From: Apodospora peruviana
Lineage: Eukaryota; Ascomycota; Sordariomycetes; Sordariales; Lasiosphaeriaceae
Direction of reading: 5' to 3'
Assembly: GCA_033439685.1 (NCBI GenBank)
Contig: JAUEDM010000010.1
Coordinates: forward strand, 248,001 to 312,000
DNA: 64,000 nucleotides
Position numbers and translations under genes: made by a program. Under the pieces are notes generated by a model, which ran no database searches, was not told the origin of the DNA, and worked only from the letters and a program-made list of their open reading frames with translations. Positions 30,895-41,405 of this stretch are shown here, piece after piece (positions within the stretch are counted from its first letter, which is position 1; each line of letters opens with the position of its first letter).

Positions 30895-31003
30895 TCGAAC
30901 GCCATCCATTCTTGATGCTGAAGCGCAGTCCCTGGCATAAATAACACGCCAAGGAGTGAACCGAAGAAGATACCCTTGATATGGAAATGGAAGCCTAAGG
31001 TAT
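30895..31003 (+). repeat. Fossil copy of the mannanase 3' end (relic 2, inverted)
   Basis: Plus-strand blocks GATGCTGAAGCGCAG, ACACGCCAAGGA, TGAACCG and GAAGCCTA occur in the same order and spacing, with a 3-nt and a 9-nt gap, as in the antisense-oriented GH5 gene end (33000-32885). The variants GAAGAAGAT and GGAAATGGAAGCC are shared with relic 1 but not with the intact gene, so both relics descend from a diverged paralogue. Relics 1 and 2 are in opposite orientation on either side of the cysteine-rich gene. Confidence 0.7.
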
Positions 31004-31148
31004 CCTCGTCAACACACTGGACCTGGTGTCTCAAAAATAGGAAATCTCTCTTTGTATTTTCTTTTCTCTCCTTCCATCTTCCAAACTTTTTGTCTAGGTC
31101 CAATCTTTTTGCCTTTTATTTCAGCAACATACATGCATTGTACCGCCC

Positions 31149-32402
31149 TCAGAAGATTGGTTTCGCATCATCTGGCGACTCCGTCAACAAGTCAGCAACA
31201 CTGACCCTGCTCAACGAGATCGGACGATGTATAGTCCTCGAGTACCTCGCCGCACCCAAGATAACAAGATGATCCGGCTGCGACTTTGGCACCAGCAACG
31301 CCCGGCTGTACGCGTTCATCTGCGGCGTCCGATGCGCCTCCCACCGGTCGGGCATGCCTCCGAAACTGTTTGTGAAAACATCCGAGTGATCATTGTCACT
31401 GACGATGATGGTTCCATTAACCCCGCCGCTTGGACTCCACGCCACATACGGGCTGGATCCCGGTTGAACGCCGCGAGTGACGATGGGATACCCGCGGTCG
31501 TTGTCAAACTCGAAGGGGGAGTCGGCCAGGCGGTAATAGACGGGGAATTCCTGGCCGCTCCACTGCTCGCCTCCGGTTGCGTTGACTTCCTGCGTGCCGG
31601 GGTATTCGTAGACAAGAATCCATTTGCGCATGGGAGGGATGTGGGTGATGACTGTCATGCCGGGGCGGTCCGTGTAGGTGTTGTAGGCGACGTCGTTGAC
31701 GACCGGACCCCAGGTCAAAAGGTCTGTTGATTTCTGGTGGGCGAGTTTCTGGCCGTGTTTGGGGTCTCGCTGGTCCGAGTAGAAGACGCCGATTGTGCGA
31801 TTGTAGGCACTAATTCCCGTCAGTCGGTGTCTGGAAGATGGTTCTGGGGGAGGGTGCGGTTGGTCTTACAGGATCCACGGCTCCCAAATGCACGGATTTC
31901 CATTCTGCGTGCTTGGACCGCTTCCTCTGGCCACGTTGCTCACAAACTTCCACGTGTGTCCCTTGTCGGTACTGGCGTACAGATCAATGTTTGTGCTGTT
32001 CGGGCCCCAGCTGTTTCCGCTGGCCAACACGGTGCCGGCGGGGAACTCGCCCACGGGCCAGGGGAGCTCGGCTATCGCAGGTTGCGCGTTCATGCCGAGC
32101 CCGTTGACCTGGTCCGTCATGTTGGAGATCCATTTCCACGTTGCACCGCCGTCGCTGGAGCTGAAAATGGGAAACACGGCTGGGGTGCTGTTCAAGCCGG
32201 CCGTGGCGAGGATGGTCCCGTCCGAGAGCTCGGTGATGCGAGGGTAGAAGATGGTACTGTTCGCATCTGGCCACCAAATAACATTCTCACCAAATGTGCC
32301 AAATGGTTCTGGCTGGGTGGTGGTGAAGTTTTGTTGGGCGCTGACGAAGCCGGCGAGAGTGGCAACAACAACACCGAGGGGGGCCAATGACTTGAGCTGC
32401 AT
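31149..32402 (-). CDS. Secreted BNR/Asp-box glycosidase, GH93-like (sialidase fold)
   Basis: Two exons (32402-31870 and 31809-31149) are joined across a 60-nt intron (GTAAGA donor, ACTGAC branch, TTAG acceptor), giving 397 residues. The start gives a signal peptide (MQLKSLAPLGVVVATLAGFVSA). A beta-propeller is indicated by FYPRITELSDGTILAT near the start and two Asp boxes (SSSDGGATW and ASTDKGHTW). Several N-glycosylation sequons are present. Among fungal secreted propellers of this length, GH93 exo-arabinanases are the best fit, which would make it an enzyme acting on pectic arabinan side chains. A generic BNR protein cannot be excluded. It lies in line with, and on the same strand as, the mannanase and ADH genes. 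Confidence 0.75.
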
Positions 32403-32884
32403 TTTGTGATTATTTCCAACTCCAGTCCGGCGGCGATCCTGGTCAGAACATCAATTCAAGCAATGAAGAAAATGTTTGGCCTTATGAATAAACAATTTCT
32501 GGTCGACATGGTTGCGCTTGTGAAGCATCCTGATTGTCGGGATCGGTTCCTGTCTTGGCTCATTTATCCCCATCCCCTGGAGACTGGCGCACCAATGACG
32601 GAAGTAGGAATAAGTATTTTGATCAAGATCCAAAAGCGAATTCCTCCATTATTGCAACGCAAGGCCGAATCGAATTAACCGCAAACATCCTGCCGCACCT
32701 ATCACGTACGTCGGGAGCTTGGAGGGTCCCTCAATTGAGGGTGGGCTCGGGGCCTCGTACCGTTATGCTGAAAGGGGTGAGGACCAATGCCAATCCAGCG
32801 AACCTGACTCTGGTAGAGGAGTAAGTAGCGTTTAATACTTTTCTCGTCAATATCAACCTCGTTACATTTTCCTGACTTTACTCC
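32403..32884. other. Spacer between mannanase 3' end and GH93-like start
   Basis: Contains the GH93-like promoter and the mannanase 3' flank. A 25-bp element at 32760-32784 has a near-copy upstream of the mannanase gene. Confidence 0.4.
32760..32784 (-). promoter_or_regulatory. Shared upstream element, copy 1 (GH93-like promoter)
   Basis: The plus strand contains ATGCTGAAAGGGGTGA within a 25-bp block. It differs at three positions from 34629-34653. It lies about 358 bp upstream of the GH93-like start codon. The core contains AGGGG, the stress-response-element type core. Function is inferred from conservation and position only. Confidence 0.35.
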
Positions 32885-34298
32885 CTAGGCTTCGCTTTCT
32901 GTATCAACACATCTCCTGCGGTTCAACTTCTGAACATCCTTGGCGTGTTGATATACCAAAGCCTGCGCTTCAGCATCATCCAAGAAAATGGTGAACCCAT
33001 CATCATGGTTCCGCCCATACGAGTAACCCGAAAACCCAAACTGCCAATACATGTCCCCTCCAAGTTTTTCACTTACACTAGTATTCTGCCAGCCACCAAT
33101 AACCTCCAGCCGAGAAGCATTGTTGACCTTGCCAGTCTGCTGCAACCTCGCCTCGGGCGTCATCCAGCCGTACTCCTCGTGGACGACCGGTTTGTTCGCC
33201 CTGCGACCGGCAGCCGCGTGGTCACGGATCCACTGGTTCGTCCACTCCACCGTCTTCGACCACCAGTCCGGGTAGCTGTGGAACACGCCGAAATCGATAT
33301 TGCTGAGAGACAGCTCGTGATCGAAATCGCCGCCGTCCGCGCCGTTGTATGCCCAGTCCGCGTCTGATGGGATGTTGAAGCCGCCCTCGCCGCCCCAGGT
33401 CACGAGATGATTCGGATCGATGCTCTTGATGTAAGTGCTCATGTCGTCAACCCAGGCGGAGAGAATCGCAGGAGTGCAGCCTGCGGGACTGCGTGGCAGG
33501 TTTCGTGTCCCATCGGCGCCGCACCGGGGCTCGTTTGCCAGTTCCCAGGCCATGATGGCTGGGGAGTCCTTGTACCGCGTCACCATCTGCTTGACGTACT
33601 GCTTGAATGCGTCCTTGATCTTGGGGACGTGGTAAAACTGAAGAGACAGCGTTAGCACTCAAGTTCCAGCTACCAAGAAAGAGAGAACTACTTACATCAT
33701 CATGATATTGGCCTCCGAGATTGACGGTATATACGTCCATCCCGCCATAGTCGGCCCAGTTGTTCGTCAGCGCAACAACGAGCTTGATGCCGGTCTTGAG
33801 AGCAGCATCGACGACCTTGTCAAATGGCGCAACGTTGATGGTTTGAGTGCCATTGTTCTCGAACCACTGGAAGACAACTTCTGTTCCGCCGGCACCCTCT
33901 CCGCCGTAGTTGGGCAGGCCACCATTGGGGTTGTGGGTGCGGTTCTTGTCATTGAAGCCCCATGTCCTGAACACGGAGAGACCGGCGTCTTTGGCAGCCT
34001 TCATTCCTTTCTCGACATCTTCTTGATTCTGCAGCACTCGCCATGGCCAGTCGTCAGCAAGTGAGATATTACTCGAGTATGAGGAGAGATGCGGCGAATA
34101 ACTTACACCATTGAAAGGGAAGTAATAAGCATTGCTACCGGCAAAGTAAAAGTCCTTGCCGTCAAGCTTGAACTTGCCATCTTCAACGGTAACGATGCCC
34201 TTTTCGGCTTTGTGCTTATGTGGAGGAGGGGGCGGCGCTCCTGACACGGCACTGGCGAGGAGGCCGACGGAAAGAATTCGTGAAGCAGAGATACGCAT
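32885..34298 (-). CDS. Secreted endo-1,4-beta-mannanase, glycoside hydrolase family 5 subfamily 7
   Basis: Three exons (34298-34107, 34028-33696, 33637-32885) with 78- and 58-nt introns, both GTAAGT-type, encode 425 residues. A signal peptide (MRISASRILSVGLLASAVSG) is followed by a short Pro/His/Lys linker. GH5_7 hallmarks are present: FAGSNAYYFPFNG, VFRTWGFND, the acid/base Glu in WELANEPRC (about residue 211), FHSYPDWW, and the nucleophile Glu in VHEEYGW (about residue 330). It cleaves mannan and galactomannan outside the cell. No carbohydrate-binding module is attached. Two decayed copies of its 3' end lie at 29.8 and 30.9 kb. The AG acceptors and frame joins are clean and no lesion is seen. 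Confidence 0.95.
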
Positions 34299-34628
34299 AT
34301 TGCTGGAACTTCAAGAGAATAAACTAATTTGAAGATGAAAGAGTTAGAAAAAGAACAGCAAACATCTCACGACATCGCTTCCTATTTACATCGCCGACAT
34401 GCTGTGGTGATCCGGTCTACTGCCTTACCTCATCGGCCAACGGAGATGTTTGGCCCGCCTCTCAGGGGTGAAGATGCTTGGCACTCCTTTAGCGCTATTA
34501 GTCGATCTACAGGTTGGGTAACGCAAACTCTGTCGGCTCAAACCCCATCTGCAAGATCCGGCGCCGTGGCTGTTGGGTCGTATTTTACCGGGGCCGCCTA
34601 CCGAAATGAGAACGCGGAGGGCTGTGTG

Positions 34629-34653
34629 CCGTCATGCTTAAAGGGGTGATGAC
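34629..34653 (-). promoter_or_regulatory. Shared upstream element, copy 2 (mannanase promoter)
   Basis: The plus strand contains ATGCTTAAAGGGGTGA, a near-copy of 32760-32784. It lies about 331 bp upstream of the mannanase start, a distance similar to that of the other copy from its gene. Confidence 0.35.
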
Positions 34654-34740
34654 CTCAACCCATCGAAACGGATCCATTTGCAAAAATATTCTGCATGTGT
34701 GTGATTACGCTAACTACCAACTAAACACCAAAAAAAACCA

Positions 34741-35913
34741 TTACAGCTTTCCTTGTTGATGTTGCTCAGGTTCGTTGACGAGCGTAAACCGATATCTCGG
34801 CTTGCCAGCCTCAAATTCACATATCGCCTTATTGGCATCCTTCATCGGCACCTCCCGGACCCAAGGCTTGACCTTCTTCTCGACAGCAAGTTCAAACATC
34901 TCCCTGATGTCGCCGGGCGACCCAATCAGCGAACCAGTCAGCTTGAGCCTTTTGAAAATGAGAGGAAACTGCTGGATGGTAGGCAAGCCATCGTCCGGCG
35001 CGCCGACCTGCACAAACGTGCCGTCCATGCCAAGCAGGCTCATGTACTCCATGAGCGGCATCGACGTAGACGAAACAGTACAAACAATAATATCAAGCGT
35101 CCCGGCATTCTTCCTAGCCCAGTCTTTATCCTCGTCCGTGGCAATGAACTCGTCCGCGCCCATTTGCAGCGCATCCGCTTTCTTGCCCGACGTCCGCGAC
35201 ACGACCACCACCTTGTCAGCCCCCAAAGCCTTCGCCCACATCACACCAAAATGCCCGAGCCCACCGAGACCAATGATGCCGACCGACTTGCCGGGCCCGC
35301 AACCGTGGAACTTGAGCGGCGCGTAGGTCGTCACGCCGCCGCACAGCATAGGCGCCGCCTCGGCGGACGGGATCTCGACGGGGATCTTGACGGCGAAATG
35401 CGCCGGCACGCGGTTATAGGTCGCGTATCCGCCGTACGATTTGCCGCCGTTCAGGTAGACGCCGTTGTAGGTGCCGACGTGGCCTCTGGGGCAGTAGTTC
35501 TCCATCCCGGACGCACACGCCTTGCACTCGTCGCCCTTGCGACCGAGGCATGATTCGCTCTGCGCGCCGACGCCCACGCGGTCGCCTACTTTGAGTCCAT
35601 TTTTTACGTCGGAGCCGACGCGCACGACGGTGCCGACTATTTCGTGGCCGACGCAGCATGGGTAGTTGGTTGGGCCCTACAGGAGATGGATTGTAAGGTC
35701 ATGGTCTGGTGCTGAAGGACAGGATAAATCGCTTACCCATCCGCTCCGGAGCGTGTGGAGATCGCTTCCGCAGATGCCGCAGTGCGTGATCTTGATGTCG
35801 ACGTCCGTCTCTTCCCATGGCTTGGGCTCGAACTCACCCCATACCATCTTTCCGTCAGCTGCGGACGCATCCAGGCCGAGCCATCCCTCGAACTTGTAGT
35901 CTGTGGCCGCCAT
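34741..35913 (-). CDS. Zinc-dependent alcohol dehydrogenase, cinnamyl-alcohol/Adh6-type
   Basis: Two exons (35913-35737 and 35676-34741) are joined across a 60-nt intron, giving 370 residues. The catalytic zinc ligands are Cys in THCGICGSDLHTL, the GHE motif (CCVGHEIVG) and a later Cys. The structural zinc site has four cysteines in C-x8-C-x2-C-x7-C (CLGRKGDECKACASGMENYC). The Rossmann motif is IIGLGGLGHFG with VVVSRTSGKK, consistent with NADP(H). Members reduce aromatic and aliphatic aldehydes to alcohols in the cytosol. The start at 35913 is the first ATG giving the conserved N-terminus. It is divergent from no close gene, and its promoter lies in the 1.4-kb gap to tRNA-Gly. Confidence 0.93.
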
Positions 35914-37384
35914 GTTTCCGACGTTCTTTCTGTGTTTTTGGCGTGTAAGAGAGCGAGAAAGTTGGAAACAATGGATGTTGGTGAGACGAGGCAAGAGACG
36001 ACAGATATGTCTTAGAGCGAGTCCAAGATACAAACCGAGGGGGACCATCGTAATATTTGAGGTGGTCAGTTGTTGCACCATTGGTAATCCAGAAACTCGT
36101 CCTCGGTATCTCCCGACTCCACAATCCTCCATCATGAGCTCAGGTTCCTGCATTATCCCTGATGTTAACCAGGATGTCCCAGCATAGTAAGGACAGCAGT
36201 GAGCAGATCGTGCAGAATTTTTCTTATAATAGCGCTGTCCGTACTTTCCGCTTCCCTCATCCTAGCCTAGCTAATGCCATTTTTGCCTTCCCCATCCCAG
36301 CCAGACATGCAGAAACAGTTCGCCATCTTTCCAGAACACACAGTGGAGTTGCGGCTCGTCCGCTTTGTAAGCGATGGGATCATTACCAAGTCGCAGAGAG
36401 AGCCGCGAGTCATGGGGTACTCCATCTGGGCGAGAGGGAAAATTCTGCGGATGAAGGTGGACCGCCGGATAGTCGTGACGTCGATGGGTGGCCAAGCCGC
36501 CAAGACCTAAGTCGACTTTCTTTTTGTATCGGTAAGGTAGGTGTCATTTTGGCGTCTCAATCTTTCACAACTACTTATAAACCAAGTTGATTCCGGGCGC
36601 CTGGTTCGATCGGCGCGGCTCAATGCAATAGAGAGTTTTACTGGGCCTGGGACTAGGCCGGTGGAACCGTAGGTTGTTGTGGACTTTTACTTCGGGAGTA
36701 CCTACTGTACACATGCAGGTTGGCACTTAATACCCCTGAATGGTGTAAGATCTTTAATTCAACGCTTGCCGAGGTGTCCTTGATATACCGGTGATATGTT
36801 GGAAGCGTGAGGCAGATCATAGAGGGTAGTGCAATCCTTTTCGCATTTAATCACTAGGCTATAACACAATCCAACATGTCCAACACACCTAAACACGCCT
36901 GATAATGTGAAAGAACTTACCCATATCCACCGGGCACTTGAACACCAGCACGGACAGTCCAGGTTCTTCTATAGCTTGGATATCAAAACTCTCACCTACC
37001 CTAGATGAATGAGCATAATTTCTAGGTTCATTTGTGTTGCGAGGTCACCCCTAACCATGTAAGCATTAGTCATTAGTCACAGAGATTAACTGCAAGTTGA
37101 AGTTGTTCTCTAAACTTGGTGTATGACCACATTGGCTTCAGAAAGAAGCACTCATGATGTTATTAGAGCGGAGATGGCAAACGCGAAGATAAAAGTTTAA
37201 TTAGAATTATAATCTTATTTAGTACCAGACTTGTGTAACCGGGTTAGCCAGTTATGAAGGCTTTTACGTTAAGGTAGATCCGAAGCTTTTTGTTCAAATC
37301 CATATCTGTCGCAGCTGGGACCCAAATTATTCTACCGTATATGAGTAGCAATTTCACACTAATATTTCATCCAATCAGAAAACA
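35914..37384. other. Intergenic region upstream of ADH, no gene seen
   Basis: Short ORFs near 36160-36590 on both strands have no start context, splice or domain support. The right half is AT-rich. Confidence 0.35.
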
Positions 37385-37455
37385 GCGTCAGTGGTTTAGT
37401 GGTAAAATCCATCGTTGCCATCGATGGGCCCCGCGTTCGATTCGCGGCTGACGCA
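37385..37455 (+). tRNA. tRNA-Gly (GCC)
   Basis: A 71-nt cloverleaf. The acceptor GCGTCAG pairs with CTGACGC, then A. The D arm has GGTTTAGTGGTA, the anticodon loop TTGCCAT carries GCC, and the T arm has TTCGATT. There is no intron. A seven-T Pol III terminator follows at 37469-37475. Confidence 0.95.
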
Positions 37456-37573
37456 TTTACCTATTACCTTTTTTTGTTACAAACCGTTCGTTCCCCGAGC
37501 ATGGTCAAGCGAATTGTAGCGTTCTGGGGAATTTAATAGAAAGCCTATCACTTCTCGTTGCATGCATTCAATA

Positions 37574-37602
37574 GGCCCCGCGTTCGATTCACAGCTTACG
37601 CA
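37574..37602 (+). pseudogene. tRNA-Gly half-copy (3' half)
   Basis: GGCCCCGCGTTCGATTC followed by ACAGCTTACGCA matches the T arm and acceptor of the intact tRNA 190 bp upstream with a few changes. The 5' half is absent. The B-box region is kept. Confidence 0.7.
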
Positions 37603-39296
37603 ACATGAATCTTTCTATTAATTTCCCCAGGTCGCCGCAACTCGTTAAACGCATGTTTAGGGAGTTATCGCTACTATATTATTCCTTTTTTTTTTTCTTA
37701 AAAAGGAACACTTTTTTCCCCCTCTTTTCAGTTTCCCGTCCTTTAATATCACTCACTCTCTCTTTTAGTTGACTGGATCTCTTCGGCCGCAAAAGATAAC
37801 CAATGCCGGTTCTATTGGCAGACGCGCCAAATAATCCCCAGTCAATAAAACCTCGGCCTGTTCAGACTCAATTTTACAGCGTCGCATCTCAAGTTCAACC
37901 TGCAGCCAACGACCGAGATCTTTGCAGCATGCCGCGGGCCACATTGTGACTGTGACTCCGGGCAATATTTGGCTCGCATCCATCCCATACAAATATGTCA
38001 AAGAACAAGACTCGGAGACCCGTTGTCAGAATTCTGTCAGCACGGTGTGTGAAAAAAAAGCCAAGGAGTTCCTTGCATAAATGGAAACTTCCATCAAACA
38101 CGGCGGCTCGCGGGAAATATCATCCCAGCCAGACCTCCACTCGGTGTCATGGTGAAAGGGGTCACGGACAGTTATGGGACTCACCGGCCGCGCGGTTGAC
38201 GCAGCACTGCTGTTTATACGCCGCGTCAATGCAGGTTCCTCTTCACTTCTGCACTACATGAGGGTAACTGTCCCGTCCCTTAAACCTTCGAGAGACCTTG
38301 GGTCTCCCGTGTATTGATGCTACATCTTTTGTGGCCGGTCGCACTATGGTATATACTTACCTGAGAACTACTCAGAAGCGAGTCCTGTCCCCCGCGCATA
38401 TCTTCTATACGTCAGCTTGGTTCGGAACTGACAGCTGACGTTGCTGTTAGTAAGATGGGGTGTGCCACGGTGAGTAAATCTTCCAAATTCTCGAATTAGA
38501 GCACGCGCACCAATCGCGCCCTGAATCACTTGGCAACACGGCACGGAACGGTCACTAGCGATCTCCAAATTTATTACAGTTGTTTTCTCTCGGGTTTGGT
38601 GGCATCGAGGCACAGCTCATCGAATTTCCCCATCGATCTCGGCAGTTGCAAACAACGCGGGGATTTGGAGGCACACCACCCACCCCAGCGCCAGTCCACC
38701 AGTTAAACATGTCTCTATTTTTCGCACAAGTTGGACCCCAACTTCAACCCTGGGCTCCAGAAAATGCCGTCTGCAGCTAATAGCAATAAACTACGTACAC
38801 GAAAGCTTCCTGGTCGTCATGAACCAAAGAACAGTCCGACGCAATGTAATATCAGCTGCAATGTTACTCAAATCTCCATGCCGCAATCCATTGCCATTGG
38901 GTTAAACTCCTTGATCCCTGCTGTATGCGGTAGTGTTCTTTTTCGCTTGCCTGTCCGTTCGAGGCCATCCCTGCACCATGCCACGTTAGACCCTTACAGC
39001 GGCACACTGCTGATCGCCTTGGGGGTGAGCAAAGCAAAATGTTTAACCGAATCTGTCGTCTCCTTGGTTCGTACCACCATTCCTCCGACGGGAGTCTGTG
39101 TTGTCGTTAGAGGCCCCGTCCCCGGCTGCTGGGCTCAGATAAATCCCCCGCGGCTTCCACTTCGATAATCGAGGGGACTCGTGATTCTGCAGTTCTCTTC
39201 CTTAGCCTGGGAGTCGTTTTGCATTTCCCTCCTCGAAACCTTCTGCCTCTCATCTTCACAGTTGGACCGACCAGAGAAACGACAGACGCTCAGGCC
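37603..39296. other. Intergenic region and promoter of the MFS gene, no gene seen
   Basis: Contains a T-run and A/T-rich stretch (37680-37700) and short ORFs without support. A CT-rich leader precedes the MFS start. Confidence 0.35.
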
Positions 39297-41108
39297 ATGG
39301 CAGGCGCGGACATGCCCCCAGCGGAAGCGCCGATAGCCGAGCGCGACAACACCACTGTCGAGAAAAGGCATCCAGTCGTTGACCTGAAAACCAAAACCGA
39401 GCAGCTGCACGAGCACCGCGAGGAGGAGGGCTACATCGTCGATGTCGACTCCGAAGAGGCCGCCCACGAAGCAGGCTTGAAGCTTGCCAAGGACGGCCAC
39501 ACGCGCCTGATCCCGCAACCGAGCGACGACCGCCACGATCCTCTGAACTGGAGCTGGGCCAAGAAACATGCCATTCTCTTCACCATCTCGTGGACCGCCT
39601 TCATCCCGGATTACGGCAGCGCCACCGGTGCCGCCGTCCTCATCGCGCAGGCCATGTAAGCTCTGCCCCCGGACCTCTATTATCGTGAATTGAGGCCATC
39701 AAGAGTTTGCAGATGGGCTAATAAACATGCTAGGGAATGGAACATGACCCCCGATGAAGTCAACCACTCGCAAGCCGGCAACGTGTTTATGTTGGGCGTT
39801 GGTGGTGTCGTGGGTAAGTTTCACAGGGATATTCCGTTGGATATCATGGTGTGCTGACACCAAGATTCTTGAGTCTAGCCGTGATGCTCAGCGCCTACTT
39901 CGGACGTCTCCCTGTTTCGTTTTGGTTCATCCTCCTCGCCACCGCCACGGCAGCATGGTGCGCCGGCGCAACCTCGTTCGAGTCCTTCATGGCCGCGCGC
40001 ATTCTCAACGGCTTCTTTTCGACCATCATGCAAGTTGTCGGGCTGATTTTTATCAACGACGTATTCTTCTTTCACGAAAAGGCGCGCAAGATCAATATCT
40101 GGGCGTGGGTTTCCTCCTCTTTATTCCTTTTTCCTGGCCCCATATACCCATGCCTAGTCACTGACAAAACACAGCTCCTTCTTCGTCATGTCTCCATATG
40201 TCGGGCCCCTGTTCAGTTCCTTCATAGTCGAGACAAAGCACTGGTCGGTAGCTTTCTGGGTGTACTTCGCCATGAGCGCGCTCGCTCTCGGTCTGATCAC
40301 TTTCGGTCTGCAAGAGACCTACTACGACCGAACCATCCCTGCTACCGAGCAGCCACCCTCCGGAAGTCGGGGAAGCCGTCTCGTGGGCGTCAGCCAGTGG
40401 AAATCGCGCCACCTGAGAAACACGATCGGCCAGGCATGCTGGCGCACCGTGCAAGTGGTGCTCAAGCCGACGGTGTTCATCACCTGCCTTTTTTATATCT
40501 TGACCTTTGCCTGGGCGGTGGGCATCAACACCACGCTCGCGCTGTTTCTGACCCCGCTGTACGACTTCGGCCCCAAGCAGGTCGGGTACTTCTATTTTAC
40601 TCCGGTGGTAGCCGTCGCGCTGGCCGAGGCGGTGGGGCATTTCCTCTTTGATTTTCTAGCGAAGGGGTACATCCGCCGCCACAAAGGCCACTTCGAGCCA
40701 GAGGTGCGACTGTACGCTACTTTTGTGGCGATGCCCTTCGTCATCGTTGGGCTGGTGCTCATCGGCCAATGCTTTGAGAGACAATGGCACTTCATGGTGA
40801 CCAGCGTCTGCTGGGGCATGTACGTGTTTGGGATGATGATTACGACGGTTTCGCTGAGCAGCTATTGTCTGGACAGCTACCCGGAGGCGGCTGGAGAGGT
40901 GTCCGCTTGGATTAATTTCTCGCGGACGCTGGGGGGGTTCATTGTTAGCTATGAGCAGGTCTCGTGGGCCACTGCCATGGGGACCAAGGCCAGCTTTGGA
41001 ATCCAGGCTGGGATTTGCGCTGCTTCTTTTCTTTTGGTGTTAGGCCTGCTGAGATGGGGCAAGGCTTTGAGGGTTTGGGCTGGTCCTCTGGGCTTTGTTA
41101 CTAGTTGA
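39297..41108 (+). CDS. MFS transporter (DHA1-type, 12 TM)
   Basis: Four exons (39297-39655, 39734-39813, 39879-40104, 40175-41108) with introns of 78, 65 and 70 nt encode 532 residues. The chosen ATG (GCCATGG) has strong context; an in-frame ATG at 39219 is possible. A long hydrophilic N-terminus ends in DDRHDPLNWSWAKKHAI, the signature preceding TM1 in this fungal drug:H+ antiporter group. Further hydrophobic segments include AVMLSAYFGRLPVSFW and FINDVFFFHEKARKINIW. It has a central cytosolic loop and a C-terminal half with SAWINFSRTLGGFIVSY. HOL1-like and multidrug-type members share this layout. The substrate cannot be told from sequence. Confidence 0.9.
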
Positions 41109-41405
41109 GGTAATTAATTACCTGATGTAGGTAAGTTGGACCTAGTCTACTTAATGAGCGAATATTGGTGTACGGCTGTGAACTTTCTTTGCGTGTAAGC
41201 GGAGCAGCCAGATGCAGATGACGGAGATAGTAGTGGGCATAGATATAACGTGGTGTAATCCACCTATGCTTTTTATGTCTCTTGAATTACGATGTGAAAT
41301 GACACGTTTGGTCGTCTTATAATTACTTTTCCTTCTCAACCCCCTCCCTCCTTAAAGTACATCACCACGTCTCTCTTCCCCTCTTCTATGAGACTTTCTT
41401 ATACC

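Noticed and set aside
31737..32390. 217-codon plus-strand ORF over the GH93-like gene
   Set aside because: Antisense shadow of a gene with signal peptide, Asp boxes and a clean intron.
34753..35553. Plus-strand frame of 266 codons across the alcohol dehydrogenase
   Set aside because: Antisense shadow of a gene with all family motifs and a clean intron; composition Arg/His-rich and without domains.
26616..36000. Secondary-metabolite cluster around the P450 and ADH
   Set aside because: No backbone enzyme (PKS, NRPS, terpene cyclase or DMATS) in the window; neighbours are carbohydrate-active enzymes.
37574..37602. Second functional tRNA-Gly
   Set aside because: Only the 3' half matches; no D arm or anticodon arm precedes it.
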